Positions 8,434 through 15,528 of a DNA stretch of 33,311 nucleotides are shown here, piece after piece (the stretch's first letter is position 1; each line of letters opens with the position of its first letter). Source of the stretch: Verrucomicrobiota bacterium. Its GTDB lineage: Bacteria > Verrucomicrobiota > Verrucomicrobiia > Limisphaerales > BJHT01. The notes below the pieces were generated by a model. The model was not told where the DNA came from. It made no database searches and saw only the letters and a list, made by a program, of their open reading frames with translations. The stretch spans positions 1-33,311 of the forward strand of contig BJHT01000043.1 of NCBI GenBank assembly GCA_014193395.1. The letters are read 5' to 3'. Both the position numbers and the translations under genes were made by a program.

Positions 8434-8658
8434 TCAGGCGGTCACCAGCACCGGATGATTTACCTCATTGGCGGCGTATTGCAGGCACGCCTGGATGTCC
8501 TCCGGCTCCAGAAAGGAATAGTCTTCGAGAATTTCCGCCTCGGGCACGCGCGCAGCGAGGAGGTCCAGCACGTCCTTCACTCGCAGCCGGTAATGACGGA
8601 TGCACGGACGGCCACCGCACTGCTCCGGGTTGAACGTGATGCGATCCAGGTAATTCAT
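8434..8658 (-). CDS. DUF433 antitoxin
   Basis: The 74-residue product is a DUF433 protein: D-R-I-T-F-N-P-E-Q-C-G-G-R-P-C-I-R-H-Y-R-L-R-V-K-D-V-L-D-L-L-A, with the signature G-G-x-P-C-I-x-x followed by a helix-turn-helix-like segment (E-A-E-I-L-E-D-Y-S-F-L-E-P-E-D-I-Q-A-C-L). ATG 8658 was chosen because this motif starts immediately after it; the open frame upstream has no such pattern. The gene precedes the DUF5615 gene by 3 nt, so the pair should be one transcript in which this protein neutralises the partner and may repress the promoter. The promoter would lie in 8659-8900, shared with the divergent sulfatase gene; no clear operator is visible there. Confidence 0.88.
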   Translation of the reverse strand: MNYLDRITFNPEQCGGRPCIRHYRLRVKDVLDLLAARVPEAEILEDYSFLEPEDIQACLQYAANEVNHPVLVTA

Positions 8659-8900
8659 GGCAGCAAGGTTAGCCGGAACCACCGCGGGGACAAGCGGGAA
8701 GGCGGCAGCGCATACGAGGCGAAGCAAAAAATTTCGAGAGGCAGGAGGTTCACTTGCGAAGGCGGCACTCCGCGTGCCCGTGTTGGCGACCAAATCCCGC
8801 GGCATTCTCGATCGGCGTCGATGGCCAGGTCGAACGGCCCACCTCCGCCCGCAGCATTCCTCCATTGTAGCCGCTCCTCGCCGCCCGTAGAACCAGCCCC

Positions 8901-10325
8901 ATGAAACCACTCGCCTGCTGCTGGTTTGGCACTCCCTTCATCGCCACGTTCGTCGCAGCGCTCATCGCCGTGTTTCCCGCCGCAGCACAAACCGCCGCGC
9001 CCGCCGGCCCAGCGAAGCCCAACATCGTGATCATCCTCGCCGACGACCTGGGCTGGATGGACACGCATTTCCAGGGGAACCCGCTGCTCGACACGCCGAA
9101 CCTCGACCGGCTCGCGAGCCAGGGCATGCGCTTCACCGATGCCTACTCCGCCGCGCCGGTCTGCACGCCGACGCGCGCCGCGATGATGACCGGCAAATCT
9201 CCCGCGCGGCTGACGATCACCAACCATGCCCCCGGTCACAAACCGGGCTTCGTGCCGAAGGACGGGAAGCTGGCCGAGGCGGAGAACCTCACCTACCTGC
9301 CGCTGGCGGAAGTCACCCTCGCGGAACGCCTCAAGGAAGCCGGCTACGCGACCGGGTTCATCGGCAAATGGCATCTCTCCGACCGGCCCGGCCGCGATGA
9401 CAAAGGGCCGTTTGAATTGCAGCTTCGCCCCGAGCACCAAGGCTTTGATCTCAACCTCGGCGGTTGCAGCCTTGGTGGGCCGCCCAGTTTTTTCGATCCG
9501 TTCAAAATTCCCAACCTCCCTCCGCGCCGCGCCGGCGAATACCTGCCCGAGCGCCTCGCGGACGAGTGCATCTCGTTCATTCGCACCAACCAGAGCCGGC
9601 CTTTTTTCCTGTGTTGGTGGGACTACGCCGTGCATTACCCGATCCAGGCTCCGGCGCATCTGATCGAGAAATATCGCCAGCGCGCGGGCATCACGAACGC
9701 CGCCTACGCCGCGATGATCGAAGGCTTCGACCTCGCCATCGGCCGCGTGCTGCGCGAACTCGATGCGCTGGCGCTCGCCGACCACACGTTGATTCTCTTC
9801 ACCTCCGACAACGGCTCGCTCTTCGACAACCAGCCGCTGCGCGCCAACAAGGGCTTCCTGTATGAAGGGGGCATCCGCGTGCCCTGGGTCGTACGCTGGC
9901 CGGGCGTCGTGAAAGCCGGCTCCACCTGCTCAGTGCCGGTGATCGCCACCGACGCCTTCCCCACCGTGCTCGCCGCCGCCGGACTCAAACCCGATCCGAC
10001 CGTTCCCGCCGATGGCGAGAGCCTCCTGCCGCTGCTGCAACAAACCGGCCCGCTCCAGCGCACGGCCGTTTATTTCCACTATCCGAACTACGCCTTCCAC
10101 CAGCGCAACCGTCTCGGCGGCGCGATCCGCGAAGGCGATTTCAAACTGATCCGCAATTACGACGACAACTCGCTCGAACTCTACAACCTCGCCACCGACC
10201 TCGGCGAAACCCGCAACCTCGCCGCCACCCAACCCGACGTGAGCCGCCGCCTGAGCGCCGCGCTGGAAACGTGGCTGAAATCCTCCGGCGCGGGGATGCC
10301 CGCCGCCGCGGCCCCAAAACCGTGA
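8901..10325 (+). CDS. Exported arylsulfatase-type sulfatase
   Basis: The 474-residue protein has an N-terminal signal (hydrophobic F-I-A-T-F-V-A-A-L-I-A-V-F, cleavage near A-A-A-Q). The S1 sulfatase fold opens with P-N-I-V-I-I-L-A-D-D-L-G-W, giving the metal-binding D48/D49. The key motif V-C88-T-P-T-R-A-A-M-M-T-G fits C-x-P-x-R, so C88 would be converted to formylglycine. The second signature is G-F-I-G-K-W-H-L, and the distal metal site is T-S-D-N-G-S. Sulfatases of this type remove sulfate esters from polysaccharides outside the cytoplasm and need a formylglycine-generating enzyme, which is not in this window. Length is typical. The precise substrate cannot be named. Confidence 0.94.
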   Translation: MKPLACCWFGTPFIATFVAALIAVFPAAAQTAAPAGPAKPNIVIILADDLGWMDTHFQGNPLLDTPNLDRLASQGMRFTDAYSAAPVCTPTRAAMMTGKSPARLTITNHAPGHKPGFVPKDGKLAEAENLTYLPLAEVTLAERLKEAGYATGFIGKWHLSDRPGRDDKGPFELQLRPEHQGFDLNLGGCSLGGPPSFFDPFKIPNLPPRRAGEYLPERLADECISFIRTNQSRPFFLCWWDYAVHYPIQAPAHLIEKYRQRAGITNAAYAAMIEGFDLAIGRVLRELDALALADHTLILFTSDNGSLFDNQPLRANKGFLYEGGIRVPWVVRWPGVVKAGSTCSVPVIATDAFPTVLAAAGLKPDPTVPADGESLLPLLQQTGPLQRTAVYFHYPNYAFHQRNRLGGAIREGDFKLIRNYDDNSLELYNLATDLGETRNLAATQPDVSRRLSAALETWLKSSGAGMPAAAAPKP

Positions 10326-10342
10326 GCCGGAAAAAAGTGTTT

Positions 10343-10473
10343 AACCACACGAAAGACACGAAAGACGCGAAAACAAAGGCTGAAAGTGAGTTTTGCCGTA
10401 ACCGAAAAACTTCGCCCGCCGGGTGAACCTTGAGCTTGCTGTAGCAAGTTCTCCTTTCGTGTCTTTCGTGGTT
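10343..10473. repeat. Inverted repeat after the sulfatase gene
   Basis: Left arm 10343-10364 and right arm 10454-10473 are inverted copies of an aaccac...gaaagacacgaaag motif, differing by a 2-nt insertion in the left arm. Between them lies a small perfect hairpin (cttgct-gt-agcaag, about 10436-10449). The element fills the gap between the sulfatase stop (10325) and the aldehyde dehydrogenase stop (10521). It could act as a bidirectional terminator. It looks like a dispersed intergenic repeat, though only one copy is in the window. Confidence 0.7.
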
Positions 10474-10520
10474 CCAACTGTTTTTAGGGGTGAAGCACCC
10501 TAAACGTCGCGCCCCTCACC

Positions 10521-11978
10521 TCACGCTGAGTAGTCGAGATACACCGTCTTCACGCGCGTGTAGAAATCCACCGCGCCCACGCCCTGTTCCTTGAACGAAT
10601 CGGTGCTGGATTTTTTCACGCCGCCGAACGGCGCCTGCAACGCCAGCCCCGTCGAAATCTGGTTGATCTTCACCACGCCCGCCTCGATGCGCTCGGAGTA
10701 CACCATCGCCTTCTTCAGGTCGCGCGTGACGATCGAGGCGGACAGGCCGACATCGACGCCGTTGGCCACCGCCAGGGCTTCCTCGAAATTCTCGACCGCC
10801 AGCACCGCCACCACCGGGCCGAAGACCTCCTCGCGCGCGATGCGCATCGTGGGCTTCACGTCCGCGAGAATCGCCGGCTGCATGAACCAGCCGTGCGCCA
10901 GCGCGCCCTCGGTCATACGCGCACCGCCCCACACCAGTCGCGCGCCTTCTTTCAGCGCGATGTCGATGTAGTTCAGATTGCCCTCGAGTTCCGCCTGGTT
11001 CACCGCCGGCCCCATCGTCACGCCCTCGTGCAGGCCGTTGCCGACTTTGATGGCCTGTGCTCGCGCGACGAGTTTTTCGAGGAACGGTTCGAGCACGCAT
11101 TTCTCGATGATCACGCGGCTGGTCGCCGTGCAGGCCTGGCCCGTCAGGCCGAAGCCCGCCGTCGTCACGAGCCGCGCGGCGAGATCGAGGTCCGCGTCCG
11201 CGAGCACAATCGTCGGATTTTTCCCGCCCATCTCCATCTGCGCGCGCGCCATGCGCTGGGCGAGCTGCTGGTAAACCTGGTTGCCCACCGTGTGCGAACC
11301 CGTGAAGGAAAGCGCCGCCACCGCGGGATTCGTCGCCAGCTCGCCGCCCACCGCGCGGCCCTCGCCGATGACGACATTGAGCACGCCCTTCGGCAGGCCC
11401 GCTTCATCGAGCACGCGCGCGAGTTCGAGCGACAGCGCGGGCGCCTGCGACGCGGGCTTGAGGATTACGGCGTTGCCCGACACGAGCGCGGGCGCAAGTT
11501 TCCATGCCGGAATCGCCACGGGAAAATTCCACGGCGTGATCAACGCCACCACGCCGAGCGGCTGGCGCACCGTGTAGAGCAGATTGCCCGGCAGATCGTG
11601 CGGAATGGTCTGGCCGCCGTGCGTGTAGCTCAGCCCGCCGAAGAAACGGAAAATGTCCGCCGCGCGCTGCACCTCGCCCGTGGCCTCGGCGAGCGTCTTG
11701 CCCTCCTCGCGCGTGAGCAGTTGTGCCAGCTCCGCCTTGCGCGTTTCGAGAAGCTGCGAGGCCTTGCTCAACACCCGTCCCCGCGCGACCGGCGTCGCCG
11801 CGGCCCAGCCGGGCGCGGCTTTTTTCGCGGCGGCGATGGCGGCCTGCGCGTCCTCCGCACCGCTCAGGGGATACGAGCCGACGGCCTCGCGCGAGTCGGC
11901 GGGATTCGACGTGAGATAATGTTTGCCGGAACGGGCGGCGACCCATTCGCCGCCGATGAAGTTGGAATAAGCTTTCAT
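10521..11978 (-). CDS. NAD(P)-dependent aldehyde dehydrogenase
   Basis: The 485-residue protein is a complete ALDH-superfamily enzyme. Visible landmarks are P-W-N151-F-P, K174-P-A-S, the F-T-G-S-H-T-V-G nucleotide-binding turn, the general base E249 in M-E-M-G-G-K-N-P, the catalytic C283 in G-Q-A-C-T-A-T-S-R, and E-E-V-F-G-P-V. The M-E-M-G-G-K-N-P and G-Q-A-C-T-A-T-S-R-V versions resemble the alpha-ketoglutaric (2,5-dioxovalerate) semialdehyde dehydrogenase group, which ends oxidative sugar-acid pathways; this assignment is tentative because no pathway partner is adjacent. The gene follows the pterin dehydratase gene by 67 nt on the same strand. General enzyme class secure, substrate uncertain. 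Confidence 0.9.
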   Translation of the reverse strand: MKAYSNFIGGEWVAARSGKHYLTSNPADSREAVGSYPLSGAEDAQAAIAAAKKAAPGWAAATPVARGRVLSKASQLLETRKAELAQLLTREEGKTLAEATGEVQRAADIFRFFGGLSYTHGGQTIPHDLPGNLLYTVRQPLGVVALITPWNFPVAIPAWKLAPALVSGNAVILKPASQAPALSLELARVLDEAGLPKGVLNVVIGEGRAVGGELATNPAVAALSFTGSHTVGNQVYQQLAQRMARAQMEMGGKNPTIVLADADLDLAARLVTTAGFGLTGQACTATSRVIIEKCVLEPFLEKLVARAQAIKVGNGLHEGVTMGPAVNQAELEGNLNYIDIALKEGARLVWGGARMTEGALAHGWFMQPAILADVKPTMRIAREEVFGPVVAVLAVENFEEALAVANGVDVGLSASIVTRDLKKAMVYSERIEAGVVKINQISTGLALQAPFGGVKKSSTDSFKEQGVGAVDFYTRVKTVYLDYSA

Positions 11979-12045
11979 GTGTGTTTGGAAAAAACTGCGG
12001 AGGAGCGAAGAGAAAATCTGCGAACCATGCCTGGATTTGCGGCGG

Positions 12046-12324
12046 TCAGACCAGCCCGTCGAACCGCACGGCCAGCGCGAAATCCTTCTCGGTCAGGCCA
12101 CCCGCGTCGTGGGTGGAGAGCGCGAGCGTCACCTTGTTCCAGCGGATGTCGATGTCCGGATGATGGTTCGCCTTCTCCGCCGCTTTCGCCACCGCGTTCA
12201 CGAACTTGATCGCCGCCAGAAAATTCTCGAACGCGAACGTGCGGCTGATGACCGCGCCCTTGCGAGTCCAGGCCGGCACCTGCGGCAACGCGGCTTTGAT
12301 TTGTGCGGGAGTCAGCTTTGTCAT
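12046..12324 (-). CDS. phhB: Pterin-4a-carbinolamine dehydratase
   Basis: The 92-residue product is a PCD/DCoH protein. It dehydrates 4a-hydroxytetrahydrobiopterin, recycling the pterin cofactor of aromatic amino-acid hydroxylases. The active-site signature is present: K-A-N-H54-H55-P56-D57-I-D-I-R-W-N-K-V followed by L-S-T-H72-D-A-G-G-L-T. The ATG at 12324 gives the standard N-terminus (M-T-K-L-T-P-A-Q-I-K-A-A-L). No phenylalanine hydroxylase is seen in the window; the family occurs widely in bacteria without one, where its role is unclear. It is followed on the same strand by the aldehyde dehydrogenase gene, possibly in one transcript. Confidence 0.9.
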   Translation of the reverse strand: MTKLTPAQIKAALPQVPAWTRKGAVISRTFAFENFLAAIKFVNAVAKAAEKANHHPDIDIRWNKVTLALSTHDAGGLTEKDFALAVRFDGLV

Positions 12325-12483
12325 GCGCGGATAGATGGCACGCCCGCCCCGCAGGGTCACGCGTAAAAACCTGTGGCGGGGGATTGGGCGCGCCCTACCA
12401 GACCAGGGTTTTGCCCGTCCGAGTGGCCCGGCAATTTCCGGTTTCTTCCTTGTCCGAAAACGCGGTCACCCTAGGTTTCTGGC

Positions 12484-12684
12484 ATGAGCACCGTGATTGA
12501 AATCGAGAGCGCTGTCCAAAAACTCTCGCCCAATGAATTGACCGCTTTTCGCGACTGGTTTCTCACGTTTGATGCTGCTCAATGGGACCAGCAATTTGAG
12601 CAGGATGTCGCCGCCGGTCGCCTGGACGCGCTGGCGGACGAAGCGATCCGCGACCTGCGGGCGGGACGTTGCAAGGATTTGTGA
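12484..12684 (+). CDS. Small antitoxin-like protein upstream of a RelE-type toxin
   Basis: The 66-residue acidic protein (I-E-I-E-S-A-V-Q-K-L-S-P-N-E-L-T-A-F-R-D-W-F) has a C-terminal D-V-A-A-G-R-L-D-A-L-A-D-E-A-I-R-D-L-R-A-G segment. That segment is typical of short antitoxins that wrap around RelE/ParE-like toxins. The stop codon overlaps the probable GTG start of the toxin gene (GTGA), indicating coupling. The 159-bp gap upstream is shared with the divergent phhB gene. The antitoxin role is inferred from size, acidic C-terminus and gene order. Confidence 0.78.
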   Translation: MSTVIEIESAVQKLSPNELTAFRDWFLTFDAAQWDQQFEQDVAAGRLDALADEAIRDLRAGRCKDL

Positions 12685-12944
12685 GGCATCGCGCCAACCC
12701 GAAGTTCTGGAAGTTCTATGAGCAGCTCCCACCCGAGATTCAGGAGCTTGCCGACCAGAATTTTGCAGTGCTCAAACGCGACGCGCGGCATCCCTCGCTG
12801 CACTTCAAAAAAGTTGGGCGGATGTGGTCGGCCCGCGTGGGCATTCACTACCGGGCCGCTGCGGTGGAAGACGGGGCAGACCTGGTGTGGTTCTGGATCG
12901 GGCATCACAGTGAATACGACCGGCTCATCGGCCGGTTGAGGTAG
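12681..12944 (+). CDS. RelE/ParE-family toxin
   Basis: The 87-residue product has the RelE-like fold signature: F-Y-E-Q-L-P-P-E-I-Q-E-L-A-D-Q-N-F, then H-P-S-L-H-F-K-K-V-G-R-M-W-S-A-R-V-G-I-H-Y-R-A and a terminal V-W-F-W-I-G-H-H-S-E-Y-D-R-L-I. The H-x-E-Y-D ending with basic residues is typical of ribosome-dependent mRNA interferases of this superfamily. GTG 12681 (overlapping the antitoxin stop by four bases) is preferred; TTG 12669 would add four residues. Cytoplasmic toxin of a type II module with the preceding gene. Exact RNA target unknown. Confidence 0.85.
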   Translation: MRHRANPKFWKFYEQLPPEIQELADQNFAVLKRDARHPSLHFKKVGRMWSARVGIHYRAAAVEDGADLVWFWIGHHSEYDRLIGRLR

Positions 12945-13056
12945 CCCGGATCGCCCGTGTCGGCGCGCGTTGGCGAAGTTTCGTGGGAACGTTCGACCGC
13001 TTCGCGTTGCAATGGGCGGAGTTGAGCCATCCCCACCCTCGGCGCGGTAGGGCGCG

Positions 13057-13124
13057 ACTGTCCTAGCGCGCCGCTGCGTCGTGCCGTCCGGACGACGCGG
13101 AGGCGAGGCGGGCGCGCGGACAGT
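13057..13124. repeat. Imperfect palindrome between two toxin-antitoxin pairs
   Basis: Outer arms actgtcc (13057-13063) and ggacagt (13118-13124) enclose GC-rich arms (gcgcgcc with ggcgcgc) and an inner gcgtcgt/acgacgc pair. It lies in the 255-bp gap between the RelE-like and MazF-like modules. The remainder of 12945-13199 has no recognisable gene. It resembles the other dispersed palindromic elements here, but pairing is patchy. Confidence 0.5.
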
Positions 13125-13199
13125 GGCCGAACGAAAATGTCCAACCTTCAATGCAGGCTGGAAGCTTGCGACCGATCAACCGCGGCTTAGGCTGGCGCC

Positions 13200-13412
13200 A
13201 TGTCAACAACCCTTGAGGCGATTTACGAGGACGGCCTGCTCCGCCTCGCCCGCCCGCTCCCGTTGCCGAGCCATGCGCGCGTCACCGTCACCGTCCAAAC
13301 GATCGAGGATGACGAGGAGCGGCAACACTGGCTGACCGCCTCGGAAGCTGCGCTGCGCAAAACCTGGGACAACCCGGCGGATGACGTTTTCAATGAGTTG
13401 CTGCCGCAATGA
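13200..13412 (+). CDS. AF2212-like (DUF104) antitoxin
   Basis: The 70-residue product starts M-S-T-T-L-E-A-I-Y-E-D-G-L-L-R-L-A-R-P-L-P-L-P. This is the AF2212/DUF104 pattern in which a short beta-hairpin (E-x-G-x-L-R-x-L-x-P-L-x-L) is followed by V-T-V-T-V. The C-terminal half (W-L-T-A-S-E-A-A-L-R-K-T-W-D-N-P-A-D-D-V-F-N-E-L) is the antitoxin tail that would bind the toxin. It overlaps the toxin gene by 20 nt. The partner is a PemK/MazF-type protein, a known combination for this antitoxin family. Confidence 0.87.
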   Translation: MSTTLEAIYEDGLLRLARPLPLPSHARVTVTVQTIEDDEERQHWLTASEAALRKTWDNPADDVFNELLPQ

Positions 13413-13710
13413 CGTGGTGCTCCTGCCGGTGCCGTTCACGGATTTGAGCAGTCGCAAGGTGCGGCCAGCCAGCGTGCTCGGCCGGATGGCCCGCCACGGG
13501 GACTCGTTTATCGTTCCCATCTCCTCGCAGTTGCCCAATACGGACCATCCTTTGGCAGATTGGCGGGCGGCGGGGTTGAATGTTCCGTGTGGGGTAAAAG
13601 CGCAGTTGGCGACGGTCGAAGAACGACTGGTGGTCAAGACGCTGGGTCGGCTCTCGGCGCGGGAACAGCAGGCGTTGGACACGCTGTTACGCGGTTGGTT
13701 GGGGCTGTGA
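13393..13710 (+). CDS. PemK/MazF-family toxin
   Basis: The 105-residue product shows the MazF/PemK N-terminus N-D-V-V-L-L-P-V-P-F-T-D-L-S-S-R-K-V-R-P-A, then S-F-I-V-P-I-S-S-Q, and a K-T-L-G-R-L-S near the C-terminus. MazF-type proteins are sequence-specific endoribonucleases. ATG 13393 was chosen because it leaves the usual four to six residues before the D-V-V-L-x-P strand; ATG 13381 would add four more. It overlaps the antitoxin gene by 20 nt. Toxicity and cleavage site are not predictable from sequence. Confidence 0.87.
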   Translation: MSCCRNDVVLLPVPFTDLSSRKVRPASVLGRMARHGDSFIVPISSQLPNTDHPLADWRAAGLNVPCGVKAQLATVEERLVVKTLGRLSAREQQALDTLLRGWLGL

Positions 13711-13757
13711 TGGCGGGTTCGGAGCTTTTTCGCGGGAGCAGCGTGCGTGGGGACGAG

Positions 13758-13796
13758 GAGGTTAGAGTCTCCTTACTTCGTCTCCTACAAGGATGG
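13758..13796. repeat. Dispersed repeat copy 1, overlapping the 3' end of the squalene synthase gene
   Basis: This 39-bp stretch matches 18828-18866: the first 13 bases (gaggttagagtct) are identical and most of the next 21 agree. It contains the stop codon (13762-13764) and about ten final codons of the squalene/phytoene synthase gene, which read V-G-D-E-V-R-R-L at the end. The coding C-terminus is therefore repeat-derived. Confidence 0.7.
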
Positions 13797-14841
13797 CCGG
13801 CAGCGGCTCGGCGAGCCTTCTCCAGGCAGCGTCGGCGGGATAGCGCAACACGGTTTTCACGATTATCCCGCGCACCTCGGCGCGGGTGATCTTGATGCGC
13901 GCCGCCGGATCGAGCACGCGGCTGGTGCGCAGGCGGCGCAGGGTTTGCAGGCCGATCAACACGGGCCACGCGCATGCGAGGCGCAGGCGGATTTGCCCGC
14001 GAGGCAGCGTGTTCGTGTATTCCCAGCCGGCGGCGAGATGCTGCTCCGCGCGGTCCAGCCAGCGGTCATACACCGGTCGCAGACGTGGCTCGCAAGCTGG
14101 ATCGAGCAGGTCGGCGGGCGTGAGGCCGCAGGTCGCAAGTTCGGGAGCGGGCAGGTAGCAGCGGCCGGTGCGCAAATCTTTTGGCAGGTCGCGGAGGATG
14201 TTCACGAGTTGCAGGCCTTTGCCGAAGCGGATGCCATTCGCCAGCAGCCGCGCCTCGTCCAGCCGCACGTCGGGGAAAAGATGCGCGCGGCACATCTTCG
14301 TCCAGAACTCGCCCACGCAGCCCGCGACGCGATAGGTGTAATCTTCGAGGTCGGCTGCGGTCGGCAACGCGATGATCGCGCGTTCGCCCGCGCCGGCGAA
14401 ACGGCGGAGGTCCAGTTCCTGCCCGCCGGTGATCGTGTCGAGCACGTCGTTGATGCGTTGGCGGTCTGCGGTGTCGCGGGCCGCGAGGACCGCGAGGGCT
14501 TCCTCGACGCGCAGCAGGAGCACGCGCTCTGCCGGGGATGCCGTGCTCGCGTGGTGGGGAGCGGCGGGAGCGGCAGGCTCTGCGAAACGGCGAAAATCCA
14601 AGGGGGTGGAGGTTTTTCCGAGGATGCGTTCGCGCAGCGCCGCCAGCGCCGCGAGTCGTTCGTTGACTGGAACCAGCTCCGTGTCGGCAATCGTGTCCGT
14701 CGTGCGCGCGAGCAGATAGGCCAGGCCGATCTGTGAACGAATTGCCGCGGGCAGCACCCGCAGCGTGAGATAAAACGACCGCGACACATCGCGCAAAAGC
14801 GATGTGAGCAGATCGTTGGAAACTTGGGAGCAGCTGGCCAC
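13762..14841 (-). CDS. Squalene/phytoene synthase family protein
   Basis: The 359-residue enzyme condenses two prenyl diphosphates head to head (farnesyl- or geranylgeranyl-diphosphate) to make squalene or phytoene-type products. The N-terminus L-L-R-D-V-S-R-S-F-Y-L-T-L-R-V-L-P is characteristic. The first aspartate-rich motif is D49-T-I-A-D53 and the second is N-I-L-R-D218-L-P-K-D222. Between them lies Y-T-Y-R-V-A-G-C-V-G-E-F-W-T. The R-S-F-Y-L-T start and the G-E-F-W-T variant lean toward squalene synthase, but this is not decisive. The start is GTG. The last codons come from a dispersed repeat. No desaturase or cyclase gene is nearby, so the product is left open. Confidence 0.9.
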   Translation of the reverse strand: MASCSQVSNDLLTSLLRDVSRSFYLTLRVLPAAIRSQIGLAYLLARTTDTIADTELVPVNERLAALAALRERILGKTSTPLDFRRFAEPAAPAAPHHASTASPAERVLLLRVEEALAVLAARDTADRQRINDVLDTITGGQELDLRRFAGAGERAIIALPTAADLEDYTYRVAGCVGEFWTKMCRAHLFPDVRLDEARLLANGIRFGKGLQLVNILRDLPKDLRTGRCYLPAPELATCGLTPADLLDPACEPRLRPVYDRWLDRAEQHLAAGWEYTNTLPRGQIRLRLACAWPVLIGLQTLRRLRTSRVLDPAARIKITRAEVRGIIVKTVLRYPADAAWRRLAEPLPAILVGDEVRRL

Positions 14842-14907
14842 GCGCCGACTATCATCGTAACCCGCGCCGCGAAGCCAGTCCGGGTTCAGAGTCCGAGTTC
14901 GGAGTCC

Positions 14908-15528
14908 GAGTTCGGAGTTCCGCCTTTAGGCGGCGAGACGTCCGTCCGACGCGACGGTTCAGAAATTGCCAGGCACTCCGTCCGGCAGTACGCCCCGCCG
15001 GCTGAAGCCGGGACTCCGAACCCGGTTTCGACGCCCGCGCGCCGGCAACCTCGAGACCGAGCTACGTCGAGATTTTCTGAAACTTGGCGACCGTGACTTG
15101 ATCCAGCGCCTTGCCCGCCTGCTCGGCGAAACCAACGGTTGTTTTGCGAGTCCGGGTTCGGAGTTCCGCCTTTAGGCGGCGAGACGTCCGTCCGACGCGA
15201 CGGTTCAGAAATTGCCAGGCACCCCGTCCGGCAGTACGCCCCGCCGGCTGAAGCCGGGACTCCGAACCCGGTTTCGACGCCCGCGCGCCGGCAACCTCGA
15301 GACCAAGCTACGTCGAGGTTTTCTGAAACTTGGCGACCGTGACTTGATCCAGCGCCTTGCCCGCCTGCTCGGCGAAACCAACGGTTGTTTTGCGAGTCCG
15401 GGTTCGGAGTTCCGCCTTTAGGCGGCGAGACGTCCGTCCGACGCGACGGTTCAGAAATTGCCTGGCACCCCGTCCGGCAGCACGCCGCGCCGGCTGAAGC
15501 CGGGACTCCGAACTCACGAATTCCGAAC
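14908..15528. repeat. 246-bp tandem array joining a palindromic element to argH fragments
   Basis: Two full units (14908-15153, 15154-15399) and a third partial one (15400-15528) repeat with a period of exactly 246 bp. Each unit opens with a palindromic doublet: arm gttcggagt (14910-14918), hairpin ccgcct-tt-aggcgg (14920-14933), hairpin ccggct-ga-agccgg (14998-15011), closing arm actccgaac (15013-15021). Units 1 and 2 then carry an 82-bp segment (15056-15137, 15302-15383) matching 15661-15742 inside argH at 74 of 82 bases for unit 1. The third unit has only the palindrome and runs into the argH stop codon. The segment is in the same orientation as argH. This accounts for the whole 687-bp gap between argH and the squalene synthase gene; nothing else is seen there. 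Confidence 0.9.

Noticed and set aside
10343..10473. Possible insertion sequence with terminal inverted repeats
   Set aside because: The enclosed 89 bp are too short to encode a transposase, and no target duplication was seen.
14966..15421. Short repeated frames (M-P-G-T-P-S-G-S-T-P-R-R-L-K-P-G) starting at 14966, 15212 and 15458
   Set aside because: They arise from the 246-bp tandem repeat itself and encode palindromic DNA.
14908..15528. Regularly spaced repeats as a possible CRISPR array
   Set aside because: The period is 246 bp with only three units, the intervening sequence is repeated too, and no cas gene is near.
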